12,824 nucleotides of DNA from CAZQCI01 sp964592255 (GTDB taxonomy: Bacteria > UBA10199 > SBBF01): the NCBI GenBank assembly GCA_964592255.1, contig CAZQCI010000058.1, positions 1 to 12,824 of the forward strand, read 5' to 3'. The notes beneath the pieces are model-generated. The model was not told where the DNA came from. It worked only from the letters and a program-made list of their open reading frames with translations, and searched no databases. The stretch's first letter is position 1; each line of letters opens with the position of its first letter. A program made the translations under genes and the position numbers. Shown piece after piece: positions 6,150 through 12,824 of the stretch.

Positions 6150-7634
6150 ATGGATTTTATTAACAATCATATTTTGACATTAGTTACTTTTTTCCCCTTG
6201 GCTGCGGCTTTGTTTTTGGTTTTTTTGCCGGCTCAGGAAAAGAAGCTTATTTCAAATTTCGGAATTTTATTTGCACTGATTGAGTTTGTTCTCTCTCTTC
6301 ACTTGTATTTTCATTTTAAGAATACTGGGAGTTTTGAATTTTTAGAAATATTCCCTTGGATTACGGCGTGGAATGTTAACTATCTTGTCGGTATCGACGG
6401 CGTTAGCCTTTTGTTGATTTTATTGACCACTCTTTTAACGCCTTTGGCCCTTATTGGATCGCGCACTTCAATTTCTGAGAGAGTTAAAGAATTTGTGATT
6501 TCGGTATTAGTTTTAGAAGCCGGGATGATTGGTGTTTTTAGTGCGCTCGATCTCTTCTTATTTTATGTTTATTGGGAAGTGATGTTGGTTCCGATGTATC
6601 TTATCATCGGCGTCTGGGGTGGAAACCGCCGCATTTATGCGGCTATCAAGTTTTTCATCTACACCATGGCTGGTTCTGTGTTGATGTTGATTGCTTTTCT
6701 TTATCTTTCTTTTCAAGCAGGCGGTTCTTTTAACTTGATGGAAATTTATGATGTGAACCTTTCATCTCAAGTGCAACTCTGGCTTTTCTTAGCATTTGCT
6801 TTGGCGTTTGCCATCAAGGTTCCCTTATTTCCTTTTCATACGTGGTTGCCGGATGCTCACGTGGAAGCCCCTACAGCAGGTAGCGTGATTCTTGCGGGTG
6901 TGTTACTCAAAATGGGTACTTATGGTTTTTTCCGTTTTGCTATGCCGCTGTTTCCTTTGGGCTTTAAGGTGTGTCAGCCTTATCTTATTATTCTTTCCGT
7001 CATTGGTGTGGTTTATGGGGCTCTTGTTGCGATGGTGCAGACCGATATGAAAAAACTGGTGGCTTATTCTTCTGTGTCTCACATGGGTGTCGTGATGCTG
7101 GGTTTATTTTCTCTGAATAAAACAGGTATTGAGGGCGGTTTATATCAAATGTTAAATCACGGTATTTCTACGGGAGCTCTGTTTCTTCTCGTTGGGATGA
7201 TTTATGAGCGCACCCATTCCCGTGACATTGCCGCACATGGTGGTTTGGCTAAAACATTACCGTGGTATGGCATTATTTTTCTTATCGTTACCTTTTCATC
7301 CATCGGGTTTCCTTTAACCAACGGTTTTATTGGAGAGTTTCTTTCTTTAGGTGGAGCCTTTCAGACTTATCGTATTCCAACTTTAGTAGCGGCCACGAGT
7401 GTGGTGTTGGGTGCTGTTTATATGTTGTGGCTAGCTCAGCGTATTCTGTTTGGTGAAGAAAAAAATCCCAGTGGGCATGCTTTACACGATTTAAATTTAC
7501 GTGAAGTTTTAGTGTTTGTTCCTCTGATTCTTTTAATTTTTTGGATGGGTATTTTCCCCCAAAAAGTTTTTTTGGATAAACTCGACCGTCCGGTTGATCA
7601 ATTGATGGTGCAGATGGAGATTTCGCATGAATGA
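6150..7634 (+). CDS. nuoM: NADH-quinone oxidoreductase subunit M (NuoM)
   Basis: This is the middle antiporter-like proton-pumping subunit of the membrane arm (494 aa from this start). Family motifs are FLFYVYWEVMLVPMYLIIGVWGG with the channel Glu (residue 143 from this start), FAIKVPLFPFHTWLPDAHVEAP with Lys223, LAGVLLKMGTYGF with Lys254, and NGFIGEFLSL with the distal Glu. ATG 6150 is preferred because MDFINNHILTLVTFFPL matches the usual NuoM beginning. ATG 6135, inside the upstream repeat, is in frame and would add MAANN. Neither start has a convincing ribosome site. The 3' end overlaps nuoN by 8 bases, indicating translational coupling. Confidence 0.96.
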   Translation: MDFINNHILTLVTFFPLAAALFLVFLPAQEKKLISNFGILFALIEFVLSLHLYFHFKNTGSFEFLEIFPWITAWNVNYLVGIDGVSLLLILLTTLLTPLALIGSRTSISERVKEFVISVLVLEAGMIGVFSALDLFLFYVYWEVMLVPMYLIIGVWGGNRRIYAAIKFFIYTMAGSVLMLIAFLYLSFQAGGSFNLMEIYDVNLSSQVQLWLFLAFALAFAIKVPLFPFHTWLPDAHVEAPTAGSVILAGVLLKMGTYGFFRFAMPLFPLGFKVCQPYLIILSVIGVVYGALVAMVQTDMKKLVAYSSVSHMGVVMLGLFSLNKTGIEGGLYQMLNHGISTGALFLLVGMIYERTHSRDIAAHGGLAKTLPWYGIIFLIVTFSSIGFPLTNGFIGEFLSLGGAFQTYRIPTLVAATSVVLGAVYMLWLAQRILFGEEKNPSGHALHDLNLREVLVFVPLILLIFWMGIFPQKVFLDKLDRPVDQLMVQMEISHE

Positions 7635-9111
7635 TCTGACGACTTTTAAAGCCATCCTGAATGCCGGTTATCCGATCTGGATGTTAACAGCGGGGGGGTT
7701 GTTGTGCCTTTTCGTGGATACGCTTTTTCCTAAGCGCGGCAGTAAATTAGTATTTAGTGTCGGTGTTTTTTCTCTGGCGGTTTCACTCTATTTTGCATTT
7801 CAACAATGGCTTCAAACTACGGGAAACGGCCAGCAGGATTTGCTTGTTTGCGATCGTGTGACTTTGTTTTTTGCCTTTATTGTCATCTTTGTCGGATTGA
7901 TGAGCTTGTTTAGTGCTTATGCGTATTTGAAAGCGCATGAATTGGTTTCGGGAGAAATGGTTTCGCTCATTATTTTTTCTGTAGTGGGAATGCTCTTCTT
8001 GTTTGCATCCGATCATTTGCTGGTCAACTTTATCGGTTTGGAAATTATGTCACTGTCCGTTTATGTGATGGTTGGTTCTAACCGTCACGATTTACGTTCC
8101 AATGAGGCAGCCATTAAGTATTACGTGATGGGGTCGGTGGCTTCAGCCGTTCTACTTTATGGTATTGCTTTGCTGTATGCTCGCTTTGGAACCATCAAAC
8201 TTGGGGATTTGGCTTTGCTTAACAGTTCTGTCCCTGCTGGTGATTTTCTGCCCACTTTGGCCGTAGTATTATTGTTGACCGGATTTTTGTTCAAACTGGC
8301 GCTAGTTCCATTTCACTTTTGGGTTCCCGATGTTTATGAAGGATCCCCTGCGCCGGTCACCGGTTTAATGTCTACAGGAGTTAAAGCGGCATCATTTGCG
8401 TTGTTCATCCGGATTCTGACAGCCCTCAATTATTTACCTGCAGGTGCTGTGCCTACTCTTTTACTTATTTCTGTTATTGCAACACTCTTAGTCGGTAATT
8501 TGGGAGCCATTGTTCAAGATAATCTTAAACGCATGTTGGCGTATTCTTCTATTTCTCATGCGGGTTATCTTCTTTTGGGTTTGCTCATTGGTTTTAAGGA
8601 TGGAAAATTTGATCCGGAAGTTTCCTCCGCTGTGTTGTTTTATTTAATGGGATATACTTTTACTACATTAGGCGCGTTTGCAATTTTGTCGGTGATGATT
8701 GAAGAGAAGCAAGAAGCCAATCAACTTACGGATCTGCATGGGTTGGGTTATTTACGCCCCGGTTTGGCGGCAGGACTTTCCTTGTTTCTTTTGTCTCTAT
8801 TGGGCTTACCGTTAACGGCAGGCTTTGCCGGTAAGTACGGAATTTTTGCTTATGCCATTAAGAAGGGTTTTATTACGTTGGCTGTTTTCGGGATTGTGAC
8901 CAGTTTAATTTCCGCTTATTATTATCTTCGTCCCTTAGTGTTTATGTATTTTAAAGGCGTGCCAGATCGTCCGCGGTCTTTTGTGAAGGCCCCCATTCAT
9001 TTTACGGCGATGTTCGCCATTGTTTTTTGCGCGTTGGCCACTCTCTATCTAGGTATCAACCCCGATAATTATATCCACCTGGCCCAACTGGCCGCCCAGG
9101 CTTTTAAATGA
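7627..9111 (+). CDS. nuoN: NADH-quinone oxidoreductase subunit N (NuoN)
   Basis: This is the third antiporter-like proton-pumping subunit (494 aa; E. coli 485), the one closest to NuoK. It has NFIGLEIMSLSVYVMVG with Glu139, FKLALVPFHFWVPDVYEGSP with Lys223, STGVKAASF with Lys253, and AGFAGKYGIF with Lys403, matching the Glu and Lys series of the family. About 14 hydrophobic segments are visible. The ATG lies inside the last codons of nuoM (8-base overlap), with ggag at 7616-7619, 7 bases upstream. It is the last gene of the operon here. The stop is immediately followed by the stop of a convergent gene, and no intrinsic terminator is visible. Confidence 0.96.
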   Translation: MNDLTTFKAILNAGYPIWMLTAGGLLCLFVDTLFPKRGSKLVFSVGVFSLAVSLYFAFQQWLQTTGNGQQDLLVCDRVTLFFAFIVIFVGLMSLFSAYAYLKAHELVSGEMVSLIIFSVVGMLFLFASDHLLVNFIGLEIMSLSVYVMVGSNRHDLRSNEAAIKYYVMGSVASAVLLYGIALLYARFGTIKLGDLALLNSSVPAGDFLPTLAVVLLLTGFLFKLALVPFHFWVPDVYEGSPAPVTGLMSTGVKAASFALFIRILTALNYLPAGAVPTLLLISVIATLLVGNLGAIVQDNLKRMLAYSSISHAGYLLLGLLIGFKDGKFDPEVSSAVLFYLMGYTFTTLGAFAILSVMIEEKQEANQLTDLHGLGYLRPGLAAGLSLFLLSLLGLPLTAGFAGKYGIFAYAIKKGFITLAVFGIVTSLISAYYYLRPLVFMYFKGVPDRPRSFVKAPIHFTAMFAIVFCALATLYLGINPDNYIHLAQLAAQAFK

Positions 9112-9116
9112 TCATT
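9107..9116. other. Palindrome carrying the abutting stop codons of two convergent genes
   Basis: The perfect 10-bp palindrome aatgatcatt holds TGA for nuoN (9109-9111) on the plus strand and TGA for the lipoprotein gene (complement of 9112-9114) on the minus strand. The two coding regions therefore abut with no spacer, and any terminator for either gene must lie inside the other gene. No T-tailed hairpin is obvious on either side. Confidence 0.8.
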
Positions 9117-11559
9117 GTATGACTCCCCCGATGACCGCCGGGGCACCGGTAATGTCGGGTTCATCTCCGATAATGGGCTCTTCCCATAAGCTTTCATCCG
9201 GCAGTGTGAAGTCGGGCAATTCGAGACCGGCATTAGTGCAATTGGATTCGGCCACGGCTTTCATTCTTTGTTCCTTATCAATAGCTTTGACGTAGTAATT
9301 CTCATCGGTGGCGACATCGATTACCGTGGCGCCATCACTGATGTTAAATGCGGGCACCCAACGTATGGGGCTGTCTTCGTTCCATTCGCCACAATCAATA
9401 TCTTCACCGGTGTCCATGCTGACGCATTTGCCAGGGATGCCGTGGAGTTGTCCCGGTCCACTGAAATCAAGGAAGTATTTGATTTCTTCTTCATCCGTGT
9501 ACTCGACAAAAAGAGGTGGATCGAAGGTGAGGAATTCGTCGTTGGATGGGTCTTGCAATAAGGAAAGCTGGTTCCAGTCGTTAGGTCCTGTTTCCCAGGT
9601 ATAGAAAGTATCTATATTTCTGGATTTCCATGCACAGGTGGTATCTTCATCCCAATCACAAGCCAGGTTGGGCAGCTCCGAAACAGGGATGAGGGTTCCT
9701 GTCCAAATACCCGAACCAAATTCCCCCTCATCTTCTGTCACGATGGGAGAACTTCCATTCTTCAGGACCATATTATCGGCATCGAAAGTGTAACTGGCAT
9801 AATGGGTTCCGGCCACAAGTGAACCAGGAGGCACGGATTGAGCTAAGCTTTGATAGGAGTCTTCTCCGGCTTCCCAGCTGCTGGCATCTAGATAGCTAGA
9901 AGGGTCGGATGGATCAGGGCATCTATCGAAGCAAGCCAGTGACGTTGGCATGTCATCATCCCCCGGGTAGACCACATTTTCTCTGTAAAAAACGACGGAA
10001 GAGTCATTGGTTAATGTGGAAAGCTCACCTGTAGAGGGGTCCCGTAACATGACTTGTCCGGCTCCTCCGAGTGATTGGGACCAAAAATAGAAGTCGTAAT
10101 CACTGTCTGAAAATTCTACTTCTTCGGGAGTGATGGCTTCAGGAACCCAATTTTCTTCATTGACTTGATGGGTCTTCATGAGTTTTTGGGTATTTTTGTT
10201 CCATTCTACTTGGTAGTTGGTGCAACCTCCTTCAAAAGAGCATTGTCCCCAGCTGAGGGGTACGCCACTAATGTCTGCCATCGAGACGGTTTGGCGGGTA
10301 TGTTTTTTGAGTTTTCCTGGAGCTATAAAAAGTCGATAAGGGGTTCCTGAGTTTTCGGAGCCCGGTCCTCCGAAGGTTTCTTTATTAACGGTGTCACCAT
10401 TTTCTATGCCGGCTTCTTCGGGCATCCAAACTCCCCAATACCCGATCCACCCGTGGAATTTTTTATTATCGTCATTGGTGAAGGTAATGGGAAATCCCGA
10501 GTTTCGTGTTACGAGAGCCCCTGGATTTGCATTGTCTTCGGTGTAGTATAAGTTATAGCGATGGACGGTCTCATCGAAATCGGAGCGATTGAGGCAGACA
10601 TTGTTTTCACCGTCGGAGCGGTAAAAATAATTATCATCGGCGGCTATGATAAATTCTTTATCGTGGGAAGCGCTGTCGAAGTTTTCGCTACTTTGTAGAT
10701 GGCCGCGAATATTGGATCCTTCTCTGTTCAAGGTCACCTTTTCGTTGAAACCTCCATTTTCAAAATCGGAGGTGTTGAAGAATTTAAGCAGGATCACGCC
10801 GTCTACCCGTTCGGTCAAGAGATAACCTCTCATGACGGCGTCAGTGCCCACGTTGCCGTTATCATCTTCCATAAAAGCTTGGAAATCCATTTTGAAAATG
10901 CCGTAAGGGTTGGAGATGCTCTTGCTTTCGGTGATTTCCATCCGGGTTTTGATGAGCATGGCTGGATCAAATTCATCCCCAGACATGTGAATCCAAGTAG
11001 CCACAATATGAGGAGAATTATTGTCGGCCCGATAAGAATTCACTGTCCATTCTTCATAATTGGGTGCTGTTGTTGATGATGATTGGTCTTGGGATGTTTG
11101 ACTTACTCCTTCCACCTCATCGCTGTTTTTTTCGCATTGATTTGTGTCGATATAAGCCAAATAATCTCCAAGATTAATCATGTCATTGTAAGAAGTTTGA
11201 TCGATCATGCAGAGGATTTCGTTGACCGTATTGAAAATTTCTGTGGATCGTTCTTGGACAAAGACAAAAGTCTCGTCTGTATTATAGTCGGAATCATCGG
11301 GAAGATCAGAGACGAGAGATTTAATGGATGAAAGGGCTTTAATTAGCGCGGGCTCTGCAGAAGATTGCGCGTCTACGACGCTGACTTTTTCAGTGACCGT
11401 GAGGGCACTTCCTGAACCACCAATGGCTCCTGCTCCTCCTTCGGAAGAACTAGAAGATGTTGATCCGCTGCCTCCACAGCCTCCCAGTCCTCCATAACTG
11501 AATAAACTTAAAATAGCCCATAGCCCAAAATAATAAAGGTTGGTTTTAAATCGTTGCAT
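9112..11559 (-). CDS. Large acidic lipoprotein of unknown function
   Basis: I do not recognise a characterised family. The 815-aa product begins with a lipoprotein signal: a basic start (MQRFK), a hydrophobic core (YYFGLWAILSLF) and a lipobox LGGC with the lipidated cysteine at residue 28. A Ser/Gly-rich linker (29-50) follows. The residue after the cysteine is Gly rather than Asp, which in enterobacteria would allow outer-membrane sorting. The mature part is rich in Asp, Glu, Asn, Ser and Trp. It has twelve further cysteines (117, 142, 322, 440, 446, 543, 547, 634, 642, 712, 723, 774), several in close pairs, suggesting disulfides in an oxidising compartment. A distinctive aromatic motif FHGWIGYWGVW lies at 368-378. 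No catalytic triad, heme-binding CxxCH or obvious repeat is visible. A strong ribosome site precedes the ATG. It lies on the same strand as the upstream TPM genes but 171 bases from them, so it may have its own promoter. Confidence 0.85.
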   Translation of the reverse strand: MQRFKTNLYYFGLWAILSLFSYGGLGGCGGSGSTSSSSSEGGAGAIGGSGSALTVTEKVSVVDAQSSAEPALIKALSSIKSLVSDLPDDSDYNTDETFVFVQERSTEIFNTVNEILCMIDQTSYNDMINLGDYLAYIDTNQCEKNSDEVEGVSQTSQDQSSSTTAPNYEEWTVNSYRADNNSPHIVATWIHMSGDEFDPAMLIKTRMEITESKSISNPYGIFKMDFQAFMEDDNGNVGTDAVMRGYLLTERVDGVILLKFFNTSDFENGGFNEKVTLNREGSNIRGHLQSSENFDSASHDKEFIIAADDNYFYRSDGENNVCLNRSDFDETVHRYNLYYTEDNANPGALVTRNSGFPITFTNDDNKKFHGWIGYWGVWMPEEAGIENGDTVNKETFGGPGSENSGTPYRLFIAPGKLKKHTRQTVSMADISGVPLSWGQCSFEGGCTNYQVEWNKNTQKLMKTHQVNEENWVPEAITPEEVEFSDSDYDFYFWSQSLGGAGQVMLRDPSTGELSTLTNDSSVVFYRENVVYPGDDDMPTSLACFDRCPDPSDPSSYLDASSWEAGEDSYQSLAQSVPPGSLVAGTHYASYTFDADNMVLKNGSSPIVTEDEGEFGSGIWTGTLIPVSELPNLACDWDEDTTCAWKSRNIDTFYTWETGPNDWNQLSLLQDPSNDEFLTFDPPLFVEYTDEEEIKYFLDFSGPGQLHGIPGKCVSMDTGEDIDCGEWNEDSPIRWVPAFNISDGATVIDVATDENYYVKAIDKEQRMKAVAESNCTNAGLELPDFTLPDESLWEEPIIGDEPDITGAPAVIGGVIQ

Positions 11560-11564
11560 AGCCC

Positions 11565-11570
11565 CCTCCT
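11565..11570 (-). promoter_or_regulatory. Strong ribosome binding site of the lipoprotein gene
   Basis: On the minus strand AGGAGG, within GAGGAGGGGGCT, ends 5 bases before the ATG (complement of 11557-11559). It is the best Shine-Dalgarno in the window and fixes the start; it suggests this gene is well translated. Confidence 0.85.
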
Positions 11571-11603
11571 CAAAAATGAAAACATTTATGTATTTAGGGG
11601 GAA

Positions 11604-11615
11604 CCTTTGCAAAGG
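11604..11615. promoter_or_regulatory. Perfect 12-bp palindrome CCTTTGCAAAGG upstream of the lipoprotein gene
   Basis: A perfect inverted repeat lies 45-56 bases before the lipoprotein ATG. It lies either in the 5' leader or overlapping the promoter. There is no loop and no T-run, so an operator for a dimeric regulator is more likely than a terminator. The regulator is unknown. Confidence 0.45.
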
Positions 11616-11645
11616 AAACGCCAAAATTATGAATATAATTAATCT

Positions 11646-11663
11646 ATATCATTTCAATGATAT
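11646..11663. promoter_or_regulatory. Operator-like inverted repeat with candidate promoter
   Basis: On the plus strand atatcatt (11646-11653) and aatgatat (11656-11663) are perfect inverse copies separated by 2 bases, a form typical of a dimeric helix-turn-helix binding site. It overlaps a possible minus-strand -35 (TTGAAA, complement of 11652-11657). Possible -10 hexamers are TATATT (complement of 11632-11637, spacer only 14) and CATAAT (complement of 11626-11631, spacer 20). Neither spacing is ideal, so the promoter is tentative. A perfect TTGACA (complement of 11719-11724) also lies near the TPM gene stop but has no good -10 at 16-18 bases. Confidence 0.45.
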
Positions 11664-11730
11664 GCCATTTTTTAACTGTTTGATTTTGTCGAATAAGGTG
11701 GGTATTTAATTACTGGTTTGTCAAAATTTT

Positions 11731-12624
11731 TTACCATCCGCCCGAACTTCCTCCGCCACCAAAACTACCGCCACCACCTGAAAATCCCCCTCCAGAAAAT
11801 CCTCCACCCGAGCTGCTTCTACCACCAAAACGACTACTGCCGCTATTCATGGCGCGTGAAAACTTTTCTAATTTCCTTTGGAAGTTATAACCTGTGGTGG
11901 AATGTCCCATCCAAATTTTTAGGATGGGAAAACCAATAACAAAAAGTGTGAGAAGAAAGGCGCCGATTATTTTGCCAACAAAGACAAGAGATACGGCCCA
12001 AAATGGCATGAGAAAAAAATATAAAAACCAGCTAGCGCATCCAGATGCAGACAAGGCCATTACAGTAAAAAAACCGATGACGAGGACAAGAAATAATGTC
12101 CCTATGATATAACGCATCGGGTCTACTTGTTTGGTAGTTGTGTAAGCTTGTGGTTGATAGCTGTGTTGAATGGTATTCATGATGGCGGTGAGACCTTTTG
12201 TAATGCCTTGATCGAAATTTTGGTTTCTAAATTCTGGAGTGATTTCATTCCGGATGATTTGTTGGCAGCGAAAATCTGTTAAATCAGCTTCTAACCCATA
12301 TCCAACTTCAATACGAATTTTTCTGTCGCTCTTAGCGATAAGGAGAAGTACGCCATTGTCTTTGTCTGCCTGCCCTAGTTTCCAAGTAGAGACTACACGT
12401 AGTGAGTATTCTTCCAACACTTCGCCTTCTAGACTAGGAATGGTCAGGACGGCAATTTGATTAGATGTTTTGGCTTCAAAGTCCGCTAGTTTTTGTGTCA
12501 GTTGAGTTATGGTTTCGGTTGAAAGAATATGCGCACGATCATTGATACGTCCTTCAAGTGGGGGGACGTCTAAAGCATGTGCTGGTAAACTAATGAGTAA
12601 AAAAAGAAAAAGAATTTTTTTCAT
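11731..12624 (-). CDS. TPM-domain protein with signal peptide and Gly-rich tail
   Basis: The 297-aa product begins with a signal peptide (MKKILFLFLLISLPAHA, probable cleavage after Ala17). A TPM (YgcG/DUF477) domain covers about 18-150: LEGRINDRAHILS, NQIAVLTIPSLEG, DNGVLLLIAKSDRKIRIEVGYGLE and FDQGITKGLTAI are its usual motifs. Three hydrophobic segments follow (about 171-193, 197-217, 218-238). The protein ends in a low-complexity Gly/Ser/Phe tail (about 265-297) closing with SSGGW. TPM proteins are often encoded next to LemA and have been linked to membrane or photosystem maintenance in a few organisms; the biochemical role in bacteria is not settled. The start overlaps the stop of the upstream gene by 4 bases (ATGA) and has no clear ribosome site, so it is probably translationally coupled. 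The domain faces the periplasm if the signal is cleaved. Confidence 0.9.
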   Translation of the reverse strand: MKKILFLFLLISLPAHALDVPPLEGRINDRAHILSTETITQLTQKLADFEAKTSNQIAVLTIPSLEGEVLEEYSLRVVSTWKLGQADKDNGVLLLIAKSDRKIRIEVGYGLEADLTDFRCQQIIRNEITPEFRNQNFDQGITKGLTAIMNTIQHSYQPQAYTTTKQVDPMRYIIGTLFLVLVIGFFTVMALSASGCASWFLYFFLMPFWAVSLVFVGKIIGAFLLTLFVIGFPILKIWMGHSTTGYNFQRKLEKFSRAMNSGSSRFGGRSSSGGGFSGGGFSGGGGSFGGGGSSGGW

Positions 12625-12824
12625 GTAAGAAGACGCACAACGTTGGGTCGTTCGTTGGTGTCGTTGGGTTCTATAACAAATCCATGTTCTTTAAGAAGAA
12701 GCCCACATTGAGCGATTGCCGCAATAATACCTTCGGCTGGTTTTTTCTGCCGAATACCTTGAACGATTTTATTGACAATGTCGTCCCATGTTTTGGGTGT
12801 TATCTTTTGATTAATGCCACTATC
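12621..12824 (-). CDS. Second TPM-family protein, C-terminal part only
   Basis: This is an open frame from the window edge to TGA (complement of 12621-12623), 67 residues, with the N-terminus beyond the window. The segment DSGINQKITPKTWDDIVNKI followed by VQGIRQKKPAEGIIAAIAQCGLLLKEHG matches the end of short TPM-domain proteins, where a GI(N/H)xKV...W...V motif precedes an amphipathic helix ending near LLxxH. A short hydrophilic tail (EPNDTNERPNVVRLLT) follows. It overlaps the next TPM gene by 4 bases (ATGA). Paired TPM genes behind a lemA gene are a known arrangement, so lemA may lie just past the window edge (inference). Confidence 0.75.
   Translation of the reverse strand, partial: DSGINQKITPKTWDDIVNKIVQGIRQKKPAEGIIAAIAQCGLLLKEHGFVIEPNDTNERPNVVRLLT

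Noticed and set aside
10699..11331. Plus-strand open frames of 125 and 82 codons inside the lipoprotein gene
   Set aside because: They lie antisense to a long coding frame with a clear signal peptide and strong ribosome site, and their products lack recognisable features.
11643..11667. Sigma-54 promoter (TGGCA... on the minus strand upstream of the lipoprotein gene)
   Set aside because: The -24 half matches TGGCAT, but the -12 half reads TGAA where TTGC is needed at the fixed spacing.
11731..11835. Tandem repeat or CRISPR-like array at the end of the TPM gene
   Set aside because: The repetitiveness comes from Gly/Ser codons of the low-complexity tail; there are no regular spacers.

Overview
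The window suggests a Gram-negative bacterium with moderate-to-low GC. I lean towards a deltaproteobacterial, Bdellovibrio-like or related uncultured lineage, but this is low confidence. The reasons are a proton-pumping NADH dehydrogenase (complex I) operon, a lipoprotein with a lipobox, a pair of TPM-domain genes, and dispersed palindromic repeats of kinds I remember from such genomes. No 16S or other marker gene is present to settle it.

Plus strand, 2-9111: the distal part of a nuo operon in the order nuoF (3' end only), nuoG, nuoH, nuoJ, nuoK, nuoL, nuoM, nuoN. NuoF and NuoG carry the flavin-to-FeS electron path of the peripheral arm. NuoH joins that arm to the membrane arm, and J, K, L, M and N are the proton-translocating membrane subunits. 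Key residues are intact: the FeS ligands in NuoG including the optional N7 cluster, the conserved Glu pair in NuoK, and the Glu/Lys channel residues in L, M and N. Departures from the usual plan are the absence of nuoI between nuoH and nuoJ, a short NuoG (470 aa), and a NuoH lengthened by about 70 residues with two extra hydrophobic stretches.

Four operon junctions carry palindromic intergenic elements of three families: C-rich double hairpins between nuoF and nuoG; a GTCATTGCGAG...CTCGCAATGAC element between nuoG and nuoH and again between nuoK and nuoL; and a GTCATCCCG...CGGGATGAC-type element between nuoL and nuoM. The J/K and M/N junctions are overlapping and repeat-free. The nuoG-nuoH copy fills the whole gap and contains the likely nuoH start codon. 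The nuoL-nuoM copy ends 10 bases before the likely nuoM start and contains an alternative one.

Minus strand, 9112-12824: reading in the direction of transcription, the 3' end of one TPM-domain gene (continuing beyond the window), a second TPM-domain gene with a signal peptide, three membrane segments and a Gly-rich tail (4-base ATGA overlap with the first), a 171-base intergenic region with two clear inverted repeats, and an 815-aa acidic, cysteine-containing lipoprotein of unknown function. That gene runs tail-to-tail into nuoN: the two stop codons lie side by side in one palindrome, with no intergenic space.

The strongest leads for something undescribed are the repeat-built gene junctions and the orphan lipoprotein with its palindromic upstream region. 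I see no CRISPR array, transposase, tRNA or rRNA.
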